A DNA stretch of 64,000 bases from Deuterostichococcus epilithicus (taxonomy: Eukaryota; Chlorophyta; Trebouxiophyceae; Prasiolales; Stichococcaceae): the NCBI GenBank assembly GCA_033439295.1, contig JAVTLE010000005.1, positions 3,398,501-3,462,500 of the forward strand. The letters run 5' to 3'. A program made the position numbers and the translations under genes. Below the pieces are notes generated by a model. The model saw nothing but the letters and a program-made list of their open reading frames with translations, made no database searches and was not told the DNA's origin. Of the stretch, positions 10,985-21,983 are shown piece after piece. The stretch's first letter is position 1. Every line of letters starts with the position of its first letter.

Positions 10985-13105
10985 ATGGCTGCAGCCGGCA
11001 GGGAAGTCGACCTAGATGAGGCCCTGAGTGTTGCACAGCAGGCAGCCGCAAGGGCTGGTGCCCTGATCCATGCGACATTCAATGAACCCAAGAACGTGGA
11101 GCACAAGGGCAAGGCGAGCCTTTCCGACTGGTTGTGCATGTGAATGCCAGGGTTCATGGCGGGAATGCCCATTCCTGTTACAAGGAGGCCTGACGGGGCT
11201 AGCAGTGGCAAAATTTCCTTTCGAGACTTAATCGTTCACTGCCTAGGTGGATCTCGTGACGGAAACAGACAAGAACTGCGAGAAGGTTGTCTTCGACATG
11301 CTGCGAGAAGCATTCCCGGACCACGCCTTCATCGGTGCGGTCCTTGGACCTCACCTACCTAGCGCCTCCTTGAATGCCGCAGCTGCCTGCATACCATCAC
11401 AGCTGCCACAAGTCTGTCCAGACAGACTTAAACATAAATTTGGCGGCCAAGGTCAGACATTAAGTGCAGCATGTTTGATGAGGTGATTGCCTGGCAGGCG
11501 AGGAGGGGTCTGCGGAGCAGGGTTTCACATCGGAGCTGACGGACGCACCCACATGGCTGGTGGATCCGGTGGTGAGTGATGACCTACAGTGAGGTGCCCC
11601 TCACAGCATCGTGCAAGAGCTCACGTCACTTCAAAAGCAGGCTCGCCCAACCTGCCCCCAAGGCCTTGCTAGCTGGAACGGCTGAGGGCCCTCATGAACA
11701 CCTCATGAACACGCATCAATGCAGGACGGCACAACAAACTTCGTGCACCGGCAGCCCTATGTCTGCGTCAGCATCGCCCTCGCAGTGAACTGCCAGGCGC
11801 GTTCTGCAACGCACTGATGCCTTCGGCAGGGACACGAGTGCCAGGCATTCCTTGTGTCGACATTCGCTCCATGAGGCGCTGGCTGGCGTGCACACACCAT
11901 GCATCCTCTGTGCATCCCACGGTCCTTGCTGCGAAAACGACTACAGCCGTCACCCTGACCCTGCGCTGACGCTGAGCAGCCTCCACCACAGCTAAACAGC
12001 TGCAGACGCACGAGTGAGACCATCGATGTACTCCCCCATTGCTCCCCTCAAATTCCTGCCCTGCCTTGCCCGACAGGTGGTCGTCGGTGTGGTGACCAAC
12101 CCCATTCTGGGCGAGGCGTTCACCGCTGTGCGCGGGCGGGGCGCTTTCCTGAACGACAAGCCCATCCGGGTGACGGAGGAGGCCGACCTTGGCTCCGCGC
12201 TGGTTGCCACAGAGGTGTGGACCAGAGTTCGAGTCTCTTTCAGGTTGCAATGTGCTGGAACGACATCGTTGCAGCCGTGGCGGCCTTGCTGGCGACTGCG
12301 CCGCTGAGGGCGTGCAGTTTCAGGGATGGACGGCAGTGCCTCCCGCTGCAGCAACCCTGCTCGTGGCGGTGTATACCAGCACCATGGGAGCAGCAACCTG
12401 CAGCGCTGGTTGCTTGTCGAGCAGCAGGCAAGAGAGTACACCATGCGGCTGCAGCCTGCTGATCGCTCGTTCTGCGCTGACTTCTGCGGCACCACGATCG
12501 CAGCGTCAGGCATGAGCTGCCGCACCTGCATGTGCAGGTGGGCGTGACGCGAGATGCGGCGACTGTGGAGGCGATTCTTGACCGCATCAGCAAGGTGGCG
12601 GTGGCGACGCGCTCGCTGCGGTGCTTGGGCTCCTGCGCCCTGAACCTATGCAGGCGAGCGCCACGCTACGCGGATGCATTCTCCACATCTGCAGTTGCAC
12701 CTCCGCATTGCCGGGCGCCCAGACTGCACCGGCAACAGGCTGCACCTGCACAGGTCAGGGGGTGGATGGACATGCGAACAGTCTCATCCAGCTGTGCAGC
12801 AGCGTCGGACAGCACGGAGTCGATACTTCCGGGTGCTTTGGACACCTGCATGCTCGGTTGTCCTGCGCAGCGTGGCGATGGGGCGGCTGGATGGCTTCTA
12901 CGAGATCGGCTTCGGGGGGCCCTGGGACGTCGCCGCCGCATCGCTCATACTGATGGAGGCGGGCGGCAAGATCGCCGACCCCGCCGGCGGCCGTTTCGAG
13001 CTGGACTCGCGGCGCGTGCTGGGGACGAACGGCCACCTGTGTGAGGGACTGGCGGGAATCATCGCGGCGGCGAAGTGCAGCCCGGCAGAGCCGCAGCCTC
13101 TCTAG
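10985..13105 (+). CDS. Inositol monophosphatase family protein (IMPL-like), probably plastid
   Basis: Exons 10985-11116, 11247-11334, 11498-11571, 11725-11784, 12077-12214, 12538-12653, 12871-13105 join in phase, giving about 280 residues from the first in-frame ATG. Metal-site motifs are complete: VDLVTETDK, the GEEG acid pair, [19 protein letters not shown] (motif A), and [20 protein letters not shown] (motif B). GSCALNLC precedes motif B as expected. Such enzymes remove phosphate from inositol or related sugar phosphates using Mg2+. Transit-like residues lie upstream of the chosen ATG, so the true start may be earlier. Two introns use GC donors: AAG|gcgagc after 11116 and CAG|gcgagc after 12653, both fixed by phase. 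Confidence 0.85.
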
Positions 13106-13663
13106 CGACAGACAGATTCCACAAAGCGAGGCCCCAGCTGTACTATTGCCATTGAGCAGGACATGTCTCAGCAGAGGTGCAGTAGGTGGTTGGCGGCGAC
13201 AACTTTACTGAAGGGCCTGAAGAATAAGCGAAAATGCCACATGGGAAATCTTGACCCTCAAGCCAAGGGCGATCAAAACCAATGCCAGTTGCCGACGCCC
13301 CATTCCGCCCGCACCTTTCGCATGGCCGCCCTGCAGCTGACCTGTGGTTTCGGTGAGCGCCACAGCGCGGCAGCTCAGTTATGCATTGCAACGAGGAACG
13401 ACACGACCTAAAAGCACGGTAACGACCCAAGAAGTAGCACTGCTTATACGGGACGCGTGATTTGCTCAAGACAGTTGTTTCCGACCACGACGGCGCGTTG
13501 TTGGGTGGGTACTTCTGAGCGTTTCGATGACCATTTATCTGCACTGCACACCGCTTATATCTCTCATGCACCTGCCACGTTTTGGGCGTGGATCCTGCTG
13601 TGCTGGAGCATGACTTGCGCATGATGTGCAATTGCTGTTCAGGGTCCCAAGTGTTTCAGGGCC
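13106..13663. other. Intergenic, tandem genes
   Basis: Between the phosphatase stop and the rhodanese start, same strand. No gene, repeat or clear motif seen. Confidence 0.5.
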
Positions 13664-16600
13664 ATGGCACAGCTTGGGGGCTGCCTGCAGTCGGCGATGG
13701 CAACCTGCCTGCCACACGGAAGCCTCCAGGCGCGCGTGCGCAGCCATGCGCTCGCCAGCACCTCGGCAGCCGTGGTGCGCAGCATAGCTGGCCTGAGCTT
13801 GCAGGCCTCCACAGTGGGTCCGCCAGCTCGGACGGCGTGGCCCTGCGGCTCGGCGCAGCAGCACGCGCATCGTGCGGCCTGGCCGTGCAGCAGTCGCACC
13901 ACAGCAACTGGCGCAGTGCCGAGCAGCGATGGCGGCTCGTCACTGGTGCCGCCTGGCCGCCGCACGCCCCCCGGCGGCGTGAAGCTCTCGGCTGCGCAGC
14001 GGCAGGCGCTGTCGACCGCCGGCCGCGGCCTGCAGCAGGGGAAGAGGAGGGGCAGTGAGCCGGCAGCAGCAGTCGCGACCCTGGAGCAGCAGCAGGCGGC
14101 GCCGAAGGACAGCGCGGAGGCCGCGCCGGCTGCCGCAGCGCCGCAGGAGTTCCTGATTATTAACTTTTACCACCTAAGCGACATCGCGGACCCAGACGAG
14201 GTGAGTCGCGAATCAGATCTCCTCTGCGCACTCAACAGTGGCGATCGCACCGAGGCCATGATGCATCAAAGGTGCTGCCGCTCGGCGCACGTCGTCATCC
14301 GCGCCTCTGCTGCCGCCCGCAGGCCTGGCGGCGGCACAAGGCGGTGATCGACGGCCTGGACATCCGCGGCCGCATCTACATCTCGCCGCAGGGCATCAAC
14401 GCACAGTACAGCGGCCCGGCGGCGGACGCCGTCAGCTATGCGCAGTGGGTGGAGCAGCAGCCCGAGTTCCAGGTGCGCTGTGCTGCATCGCGAGGCAGCA
14501 CGCTGCACTGAGGCAGGTCTGCTAGGCCAGGGACCTCACGTCCGCAAGCTGGCGGCTGCATCAGAGTGCTGCTGTTAGAGTGCTGCCGTCCGCGTTGCGG
14601 TGCAAGCCTGCGGGCAAGGATGCAGCAGGCTAAACGCTGCCCAATGGGGCTGAAGGCGGGCGCGGCGCCAGTCGACGCACAGCCTTGCGCCGCTCGCACC
14701 CTATGGCACCCGCATGCAAACGCCGCGCACAGTCGTCGAGTCGTCCTGGCGCCTGACGCTGGACCGCTGCCCCGTCTTGCTTCAGGGCCTGAAGTGGACG
14801 CGTGCGCCGGTGGGCGCGCATATGTTCCCGCGGCTGCGCTTGGCGGCGCGGCCCCACCTGGTCAGCCTGGCCGGCGGCACCACCCACCTGCCCATCACCG
14901 ACCCTTCTGCCAGGTGCGCCGGGAGATGCAGCCATCGTATCTGCGCGGCCGCGTTCTGCTTGACTTCAGTTGGCACAGGCATGGCAGACCGCACCTGGGC
15001 TCTGTCGATTCCCTTGCCAGATGCACCTGCAACCCACGCGCCAATTCCGAGCCAGCTGTGTGCGGCCATGCCGATCTCGAGTACGCTGGATGCTGGTCGC
15101 GAGCAACTGCTATCCAGCGGTCAGTACATGTACAGCAGACCAGCTGCAGCCGGCACACGCCGCACTGCGGGTCGCCCCTTGCCGCTTCCCGAATGAGACA
15201 GATTGGTTCTCGTCGCAGGGCGCAGCCGCTGTCGCCGGCCGCCTGGAAGAAAATGCTGCGCGGCGCCCGCCGCATCGACCCGGCGCCCACTGAATTCTCC
15301 CCGGCGCCTGCCGCCTCATTGGACGTAGCGACTGTGCCAGACTCACACAGCTCACAGGCCTCGCTGCCCGAGAGCGACGCCGCGGCGCCGGCCGATGCCG
15401 CCGCCGCTGGCGNCANCGNCACGCGGGCCAGCAAGGGCAACTGGCGCAGCTTGGGCGGCAACGCAGCGGCGCTGCCGGCGCCTGCCGGCGACGGCGCTGG
15501 ACCGGCGTCCGACGTGGTTGTCCTGGACGTGCGGAACGGCTACGAGTGGGACGCCGGCCACTTCCAGGGCGCGGCACGGCCCCTCGAGGTCAGCACGTGT
15601 AGAAAAGCGTCTGTGCGATGCACTGACCGCTCGTTGCTGCTGCTGCAGAGCATCAGGCACCTGGTGCGAAAGTCATGACCAGCATGGCCAGTCCACCTGG
15701 ATCCAGTGGCGAGCTGGCAGGCCGCACGCTCTGTGTGGGCACACTTTCAGCTCGGGAGGGCACCGACAAATACCCAGGCGGCGCCGCTCGCAGCCGGCCC
15801 ACCGCCATGGAGCATCCGAGCAGCGCACGCGCCAGCCACCTCGGACCATAAAAAGGGGCCGTTTGCCCACCCGCACTGCTGCTGGTGAATCCTGCAGGAC
15901 CAGTTTCGGGAGACGCCGGCCGGGGAGAATGGCGCGCCGCTGCCGGCGGCGCTGGAGGGGCGGGACCCAGACACGCCCGTCATGATGTACTGCACCGGCG
16001 GCATCCGCTGCGACGTCTACTCCGCCTACCTGCGCACCAAGGGCTTCAGGTGAGGGAGGTGTGCATCAGCTGGTGGGACGGGAGGTCGATGGGGAAGCGC
16101 TGGACCCGCGAACAAGTCTGGCTGCCAGAGTGGCAGTCCGGCTCAGCTCCAGGCACCGCAGCTGCGGCGTGCTGCCGCGCGTCTGCGCTGCCACCTGGAG
16201 CAGGTGGCTGCACATGCCGATAGTGTCCCGTGGCATAAGGCACCGCCTGGCCGGGATGTCTGCGCGTTGCCGCATGCCGAAGCAGGGACGGCACCATTGC
16301 AGCCGGAAGCAACTGCTCAGCAATTGGGGCTTGTACGTGGGGTTGTTCCTGCACAGAAATCGCATGCATCCCTGGCGCAGTAACCTGTACACATGCTGGA
16401 GGGCGGAGCGGATCACTGTCTACATGACACAGCAGTCAGCATACGTATAACTGGCTCAAGACAGCCTAACATTTGTCTGCCTCCCGCATCAGCCTGTACA
16501 TGCTGGAGGGCGGGTCGTCTGTTTCGATTCGTTGTGATGGATTTTCTGTTTTGCCTCCTGGCATGCAGCAACCTGTCCACGCTGGAGGGCGGGGTTCACA

Positions 16601-18572
16601 GCTACTACTTTGTTTGGGAGGGCTGGCACATCTGCACTTGCATTGTGAATTTTGACAAGTTTTTACAGTCCGGCATGCAGTCACCTGTTACATGCTGAAG
16701 AGCGGGGTACCCCACTTTCTGGAACGGCAACACTTCCGCATCTGCATGGGTTTCAACAGAGTGACAGGAGACATGTTACTCGTCTGCAGCAACCTGTACA
16801 CGCTAGAGGGTGGAGTACACAACTACCTGGCGCGGCAGGGCGGCGATGCCTGGAATGGCTCTCTCTTCGTCTTTGACGACCGGCTGGCCGTGGCCGCCAA
16901 GCGCAAGGGTGAGGCAGCAAGTTTGCAGGCGAATGCCTGCCACAGGGCAGTTTATGACCGGGACCTCGCAAGCAGTAAGCCATTTGCGATGGCTTGCTGT
17001 GTCGCTCTGCACCATCCGCCTAAGCTGGCAGGATGAGGTCCTGACACAGCGCCTGGGACGCCTGGCACACCTCGGCTGGCTGTGCCTAAATTGCGCGCGC
17101 CAGCTTGTCGCCAGCACCTGTACTGACAAGGCGCGGGGTGCGCGCGTTGTCACGCTGCGTTTTGAAATCCTCGGCGTCTGGTCCCGGCAGGCGAGGAGGG
17201 TAGCGAGGCCGCAGCGGAGGGCCTACCGGCGGCGGTGGGCTGCCAGCTGTGCGGGGGGCCGCAGGCGACGCTGCCGCACCTCAACTGCGCCAACATCGAC
17301 TGCGCGCGCCTCTTTGTCGCCTGCGACACCTGCAAGGTGTGACGACGCCGCTGCTGTGTGCCGGGCAGGACAGTGCGCAAGCATGGCGCATCCAGTTCTA
17401 CTGTATCACGGTATGCAGCAGTGCCGACTCCGGAGTTCAAAGGGACTCCCGCAGCGGAACATGCCCCCACACGTCCTGAATCCATGCGAGTTGAACCCAC
17501 GAGACTTGTGCTCAGCCGCATCAGCGCTTCCATTCTTCAGCGTCTGCGTGCTGCTGCCGCCACAGGACAGCATGCGCGGCTGCTGCTGCGAGGAATGCAT
17601 CAATGCGCCGCGGCTGGTGCGGCCGCCAAAGACCGCCGGCGGCTACGGCCGCGTGACAGAGTACTTCACCCCCGAGCAGCTGGACAAGCTGCACGCAGTG
17701 AGCGCTGGGCTCTGACTTCAGCATCTGCGATGCCCATATGCCTGCCTCGTGGGGATGTCGGATGCCTTCCAGTCAGAAGGAGCGCCAGTGCCATAATCGG
17801 GGTGTGTTAGTGCAGCACCGCTGTGAGACGGTCTCCCTGTGGCACGCCTGCTGCACGGGGCATTGTTAGTGTGTGGAGGGCGCAGTGTTTGGAGGGTTCG
17901 ATCCCCAGAGGCATGTCACAACCAAATTGCGAGTCTAATGATAGGGGCGGGGCGAGGGGCGGCTCATCCGGCGGCGGCGGTGGCAGGCCAAGCTGAAGGC
18001 CAAGCGGGAGGCGCTGCGGCAGGCCAAGGCCGAACAGCGCGCTGCGGCAAAGGTGCAAAGAAGACTGTAGTGCAAAGCTCAGGCGCTTTCGAAATTTGCT
18101 GGGAAGAGCCGCCTCACGAGGACGTCACCGCCTGCGCTCTGAGGCCCTCGCTCGCAGCTGCAGCGTGCTGCCTTTAGCTGTTGCAGGAGGAAGGAGTTTG
18201 GCTCACAGCAACATTTGTGGTTTTTTCTGCCACAGGGGTGGAGCAGCGCCTCGGGGGCTGAGGGCGCCATCAAGGTAGGCGGCCCGAGCTCGTGCCGGCT
18301 TAGGATGCTGGGTACTGCTCTGATGTCCTCATTGGGACCCTGCTTTCATGTCCCCAACAGCTCACAGCAGCTAGTGCAGCTGCACTCACGTGGCCAGCAC
18401 GCGTCTGGTTGAAGCGCTGTCCAGGGCACCTTGCCTGCAACTCAGAAGCGAATGCTTTGTCATGCAGGCGCTGATTGCGCAGCGGCGAAAGTCTGGCGAC
18501 AGAGAGCCGGAGGCAGCGGCGGCAGGAGCCCGCGCACCAGTAGCAGACAAGCCCCAGGCGCCAGTGGCATAA
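13664..18572 (+). CDS. TrhO/STR8-like rhodanese-domain protein (tRNA uridine hydroxylase type)
   Basis: Eleven exons (13664-14200, 14323-14472, 14786-14913, 15219-15588, 15898-16049, 16790-16908, 17191-17336, 17566-17697, 17945-18052, 18236-18274, 18468-18572) join in phase to about 661 residues. The first ~160 residues are Ala/Ser/Gln-rich, probably transit peptide plus linker. An N-terminal acylphosphatase-like domain follows (INFYHLSDI, GRIYISPQGINAQYSG). The rhodanese domain has VVVLDVRNGYEWDAGHFQGA and the active-site loop CTGGIRC (Cys near residue 430). A Cys-rich zinc-like tail follows (CQLCGG, CDTCK, CCCEEC). This matches bacterial TrhO (YceA) and plant STR8. A ~75-residue Ala/Pro/Ser insert between AAWKKML and the rhodanese core is unusual and contains three ambiguous bases. 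The last three short exons fit by phase but are less certain. Confidence 0.85.
14647..14690 (+). repeat. Probable decayed copy of rhodanese exon beginning at 14786
   Basis: GGGCTGAAGGCGGGCGCG here resembles GGCCTGAAGTGGACGCGT at the true exon start, followed by matching GCGCC and CGC blocks. No acceptor is retained. Offset 139 bases. Confidence 0.5.
16381..16789 (+). repeat. Four decayed copies of a rhodanese exon in its own intron
   Basis: Copies begin at 16381, 16493, 16569 and 16681. The working exon begins at 16790. Each follows a CAG and opens with a version of AACCTGTACACGCTGGAGG. Spacing is 112, 76, 112 and 109 bases. Copy 3 still reads NLSTLEGGVHSYY against the real NLYTLEGGVHNYL. 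Copies 1 and 2 lose similarity after about 30 bases. Confidence 0.9.
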
Positions 18573-18967
18573 TTGCACAACAGAGGGGCGGCAACGCTTT
18601 ACTCTCTGCGTTGCAGCAGGGCCGCAGCGAGCAAATGGCAGCTTACTTCAGGCATGATGCGATTCAGTCATTATTGCAATCCAGCATATTGCCGGTCTAC
18701 GGTAGTAGACCCGGCCTTTGAGTGAGCCCTAGCATGCTTGTTTGCAACTCATATTCAGTTCGAAATCTGGCGCACCGCGCAATGTGGAAAGGACTGAAGA
18801 TAGGCGTCCAATTTGGGTCCAGACCAGTAGGTACTTGATCAAAAAGCATGATTGCGCTCCGGTGCAATTGGCTACGGCAATTGGATCGATTTGTACCGCT
18901 TTTCTGCCATCTCTTCGCCAGCAACGGCAGTAGCTGGTTCAGAGAACCGAACAAAACTGACTTTGAA
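18573..18967. other. Convergent intergenic region
   Basis: 3' flanks of the rhodanese (+) and methyltransferase (-) genes. Nothing else seen. Confidence 0.5.
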
Positions 18968-20642
18968 CTAGTTGGAACTAGATTTCAACCAGCGTCCCCA
19001 AACCTCCTTGCCGGCGCGACCCTCGTGACTGAGATTTTCGGGGACCTTCTCTAGGTGTACCTCCTTGAAGCCTGCAGCGCATGCCATAAGAGGTGTCAAC
19101 AGCGTGCAGGTTTGTGGTCTGTGGAGCCAGAGTAGGCCCTGGCAAGCGGCAAAAGCTAAAGGCCGCGATTGATATGCAATAGAACACGCTGATCCACCAG
19201 CATACAAGAGCAGACGCTGAACCAAGGATGCGTGAAGTCCGCACCAACGGGCGAGAGCAGGCCGCGGTACAGATCAGGGTCGACCGGGAATGGCGGCCCG
19301 CCGGTACGCTCCGGGTCGATGGGAAAGATCAGAGTCACCAGCTCGCCGCCCGGCCTGATCAGCCTCGCCCACGTCTCGGCCCATCGCTGCCGCTGCTCAG
19401 GCTGCAACGCGCACAGGAACCTGCAAGAACACGCTGCGCGCTCAACTTGGCGAGCTCACCTTATGAAGCAGCTACAACGGACATAGTATAATGAAACTGT
19501 GCGCTGCAGAACAATCCTTTCACACGGAAGGTCGGTCAAAGCTCAAAGGACCGTTTCGCCAGCAACTCACGTGTAATCGTAGCCAACGTCCACGCCGCCA
19601 CCGGGTGGCGCATACTCGAAAAAGTCGGCTGCAGTCCAAAAGCTGTCTGTTTCGAGTCTTGGACGGAAGGCGGTGCATCACATTTGAGTCTGCGGCTCAT
19701 CTAGATCAGGGCCTGCTTCATGCAACGATCTGAGCAATGCATGTCTCACACGCGGCATAACAAGGTGCTCAAATGCCGCACCCTGCTCGACTTGCGCCTT
19801 CCCTGCTGCCGCGGCGTCCAGCTGGCTGTCCTTGTACTCGTTTGCCTTCACGACCTGCCGCACAGGATTTTTCAGCAATGCTTGACCTGTCTACGCCGGA
19901 CACGACAAAACATGCATGGCCTGCAGCCCAGCAACGTGACGAATGTCGTCTGTGAATCAAGTTGTGACACGCACCGCTGTGGGTGCGATTTCCAGGCCGA
20001 TAGCAGACGCTGCGCCCGCCTTAACGAACTCGATTACATCATACCCCCGCCTGCATGCCAACGGCGTGCTGACCGAGCTGGATGACTCGTTGTTTGCACA
20101 TGCGCTCTGCACCTTCCTAGCACATGATGACCAGCAGCATGGCCCTTGCCACCTGGCTGATCCAAAGGATTGCAGTATCCTCACCCGCATCCTGGCACCA
20201 GGCACGTCTTCCCCTTGACGGACCACTCCCCGCTCGCCAGCTTGGACGCAGGGAAGGGCGCCATCCGGGCACCGTCAAACCTCTGCATCCAGGTTGTGGG
20301 GAGGCGGGGTTCGCTCAGGAATTTGGATAAGTAATGCACTTGAATTTTGATTCGACAAGAATTGGATTGGTCAGAGGCAATGCCGCTGCGCGCCTGCCCG
20401 GGCTGCAGGCCGTTCTTCCAGATACCTTCCCATCCGCCATCCGACATTTCCTCGGGACTCATGACATTTTTGTCTGACATGGCGACCAAGCGTTGCGGAG
20501 CTTTGCAAAACCGCGAGCGTGGACGTCCAGGATGAGGATTGCTTCCAAACTCTCGTGTTGGCTTCTGATGAGACAAGCCCGTGTGCCAGTGCGACGCGCT
20601 AATATGGTTTAACATGCGTAAGAAATAAGTGAATGCAAGCAA
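18968..20642 (-). CDS. Thiol/thiocyanate methyltransferase (TPMT/HOL-like)
   Basis: Seven exons (20642-20394, 20282-20185, 20050-19975, 19854-19782, 19628-19571, 19420-19245, 19071-18968) join in phase to 277 residues, or 223 from the internal ATG at 20480. Motifs: GGWEGIWKNGLQPGQ, RFDGARMAPFPAS, and the SAM-binding loop LVPGCGRGYDVIEFVKAGA with acidic GLEIA. Next come EYAPPGGGVDVGYDYTFLCA, RWAETWARLIRPGGELVTL, and a C-terminal GKEVWGRWLK. HOL-type enzymes methylate thiocyanate, bisulfide or halides and release volatile methyl compounds. The extra N-terminal 54 residues have no clear targeting pattern. Intron 1 has a GC donor (CAG|gcgcgc). Confidence 0.85.
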
Positions 20643-21821
20643 ACTGCGTTATATTTCAGCCAAATGATACCTGGATGATACCTGGATGATACCGCAATTC
20701 GTAATCGCAATGCCCACTTCAGGACAAGATGTCGTCACGTGACCAAGTTCTCAGGCGAAGAGGGTGGCAGCGGAACTCGGTGCGAGAGCTGCCCAAGACG
20801 AGCTTCGGTGGCTTGCCGCAACGAAACTTGAAACTGTACAAAACAGGTGTGGGCGTGAGCAGCGCGCCACTGTGCCGAGCTTTCGGTAGCGTAAACCCTG
20901 AACCCTAAGGCGAACAACACCCGATTATGAAGGGGCTTTGCATTCGCCCATGATGGGCATGTGAGCTGTTGGTCGTCCCTGGATCAGTTCCAGGTGCGTG
21001 TTAAGTGGTTGAGCAGTCTTGTTGTGTATAGGTTGGGCAACGCAGGTGTTATAGAATGGCCACAGATGGTCCAGACGCACTACTTTTGGTCCTGAACTCC
21101 TGATAACTACCGGCGACACTGCTCTGTCAACATGAAAGGCCAAGGAAACTGCAAAAGCAAGAGCAACATCTTCATATCGCTTCACACAAATGCAGGAACG
21201 CCTCACGCAGCCGGGTGAAGGCCGACTCACACGCCTGCTGCGAGCTGCCGCGCCTCCAGGCAGTTTCCGCACATTGTTGCGCTGTTCGTAACTCTAAGAA
21301 CAATGCGGTGCTCTTATCCCTGCAGACGAAAGCTGGGCGTAGGTAGGTACAGGAGCGCAGTGGCTGCAACCAAGAGTTTGTGTGCTGCACGTGAGGTTGC
21401 ACACGTATGTGCAAGTCAGATGACGCATCAGAGGCCGCACCTAGTGACTGCCGCCGGAAGCTTGTTGACGACCATTTCGAGGTCGCTCGTATGCTGCTGA
21501 TATGTCTGACGTCACAGCACAGTAGTCAGTGAGGGAAGGCGCACAACTGAACAGCCTCATATCCTGATATATTGATGGATCCCATGCTGAGCAAGTTCAC
21601 CGAAAAGTGCCAGAATAATCACATCGCTTTCACCCACCCACAACATGGCTTCGGCGGATGTGATGGGGCTGTCAACATCCATCAGCACAGGCTCCTCAGA
21701 CAGCACCACCGGTGTGCCTGCAATGCATAAAGGTTTCGACCATCGCCGGAGTATCTGAGGAAGAGCAGGGGCAGAAGGCGAACATCCCACATTGTTGTTT
21801 TGGCCCCAGCAGATATCATGC
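20643..21821. other. Intergenic
   Basis: No gene recognised. Holds a short GGATGATACCT tandem near 20668-20692 and a telomere-like AACCCTGAACCCTAA at 20895-20909. Confidence 0.4.
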
Positions 21822-21939
21822 TCACAATACAAGCACACCGGGAAGGTCGATGGCATAAAGCTGCAGCAGGGCCGCCTCTGCAGAGGCGAGCGCCGCCTGT
21901 GACGTGCTGCGCGGCCGCTGGCAGTCANCCAGCAGNGCN

Positions 21940-21983
<44 letters not shown>

